64,000 nucleotides of DNA, taken from NCBI RefSeq assembly GCF_029537485.1, contig NZ_JARPUS010000014.1, forward strand, positions 62,001-126,000, written 5' to 3'. Source of the DNA: Pseudomonas sp. GOM6 (GTDB lineage Bacteria > Pseudomonadota > Gammaproteobacteria > Pseudomonadales > Pseudomonadaceae). Shown here piece by piece: positions 63,394 through 64,000 of this stretch (positions are counted from its first letter, which is position 1; every line of letters starts with the position of its first letter). Made by a program: the position numbers and the translations under genes. The notes beneath the pieces are model-generated. The model saw nothing but the letters and a program-made list of their open reading frames with translations, was not told the DNA's origin and did no database searches.

Positions 63394-63933
63394 ATGTCGC
63401 TCAAGCACGCCATCCTCATCCTCCTGGAAAGTCAGCCCGGCAGCGGCTACGACCTGCTCAAACGGTTCAAGGAGGGCCTCGGCTACTTCTGGAACGCCAA
63501 GCACCAGCAGGTCTACCAGGAACTGAAGAAGCTCAACGAGGCCGGCTGGCTGGAGTGCGAGGCGCAGGCCCAGGAGACCCGTCCGGACAAGAAGGTCCAT
63601 CGCCTGACGCCCGCCGGCCACGCCGAATTGCTGCGCTGGCTGGGCGAACCGGTGCAGCCGAACAAGATCAACGACGCCCTGCTGGTCAAACTCTATGCAG
63701 GCGCGCATACCAGTACGGACAACCTGCGCGAGGAGATGGCCCGCCACCGCGACGTACACCGCAAGACCCTGGACAGCCTGCTGGCCATCGAGCGCGACTA
63801 CCTGGCGCTGAACGACGAACAGCGCACCCGCCTGCGGCTGCCCTACCTGACCCTGCGTCGCGGCATTCTCGGCGAGCAGGCCTGGCTGGCCTGGGCCGAT
63901 GAAGTGGACCAGGAACTGAACGGCAGTAGCTGA
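63394..63933 (+). CDS. PadR-family transcriptional regulator
   Basis: 179 residues from ATG 63394 (MSLKHAILILLESQPGSGYD). N-terminal winged helix (GYDLLKRFKEGLGYFWNAKH, VYQELKKLNEAGWLECE) and C-terminal long helices for dimerisation (VHRKTLDSLLAIERDYLAL), the two-part PadR subfamily. It faces the oxidoreductase gene across two operator boxes and probably represses it and itself. The remaining 67 bp to the window edge hold nothing I can identify. Confidence 0.88.
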   Translation: MSLKHAILILLESQPGSGYDLLKRFKEGLGYFWNAKHQQVYQELKKLNEAGWLECEAQAQETRPDKKVHRLTPAGHAELLRWLGEPVQPNKINDALLVKLYAGAHTSTDNLREEMARHRDVHRKTLDSLLAIERDYLALNDEQRTRLRLPYLTLRRGILGEQAWLAWADEVDQELNGSS

Positions 63934-64000
63934 ATGCACGGCACTGCATCACTGCCATGGCATGACGCAAAACGCTAGACTGCCATCAAATAGCCAGCAG

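Overview
The window is a GC-rich chromosomal segment from a Pseudomonas (sensu lato). The evidence is gene content and order: miaA-mutL-amiB-tsaE-nnr-queG-orn-rsgA-motBA-rhdA-psd-fimX-serB, then waaA-hldE-msbA-LPS core-waaFC-ilvE-glnE-aceEF-dipA-msrA. As I remember it, this matches two blocks of the P. aeruginosa chromosome, PA4945-PA4961 and PA4988-PA5018, joined directly here. The LPS outer-core genes differ from P. aeruginosa, so this is another species. No rRNA, tRNA, CRISPR array, prophage or transposase was found.

Layout. 1-9.5 kb: housekeeping genes for tRNA modification (miaA 3' part missing, tsaE, queG), mismatch repair (mutL), wall amidase (amiB), NAD(P)HX repair (nnr), oligoribonuclease (orn), a membrane-anchored methyltransferase and ribosome assembly (rsgA). 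9.5-22 kb: motility and c-di-GMP: motAB with a good sigma-28 promoter, an HDOD protein, rhodanese, phosphatidylserine decarboxylase, a PilZ-like protein next to fimX, serB, and a divergent SMP_2 membrane protein. 22-31.7 kb: waaA, a LysR/SMR efflux pair, an FAD oxidoreductase/aldo-keto reductase pair, a Nudix-like protein, hldE, msbA and a kinase-like protein. 31.7-38 kb: variable LPS outer-core island. Intact genes are a MptE/DUF115-like protein, the O-antigen ligase waaL, a pyruvyl-transferase-family protein and a GT-B transferase. Between them lie three decayed genes: a GT32 glycosyltransferase, an ExoV-type pyruvyltransferase and a HAD hydrolase fragment. 38-48 kb: conserved core operon with 1-14 nt overlaps: waaF-waaC-waaG-waaP, three more kinase-like genes, a carbamoyltransferase and a WapH-type glycosyltransferase. 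48-56 kb: ilvE, glnE and divergent aceEF. 56.4-57.2 kb: a roughly 500 bp non-coding element with long imperfect inverted repeats. 57.2-64 kb: an exported protein, dipA, msrA, a YjfB-type small protein, and a carotenoid/retinol-desaturase-like oxidoreductase facing a PadR regulator across two matching operators.

How it fits together. Most genes build or modify the envelope: hldE makes the heptose donor, waaA/C/F/G/P and the wap genes assemble the core, msbA flips it and waaL attaches O-antigen. The conserved inner-core operon is intact while the outer-core island is eroding. A second theme is surface behaviour through c-di-GMP (fimX, dipA, motAB). The most notable finds are the decayed outer-core island, the mobile-looking 500 bp repeat, paired operators upstream of aceE and between padR and its target, and kinase-like LPS genes whose catalytic Asp looks replaced. 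I do not see a clearly new multi-gene system such as a defence island.
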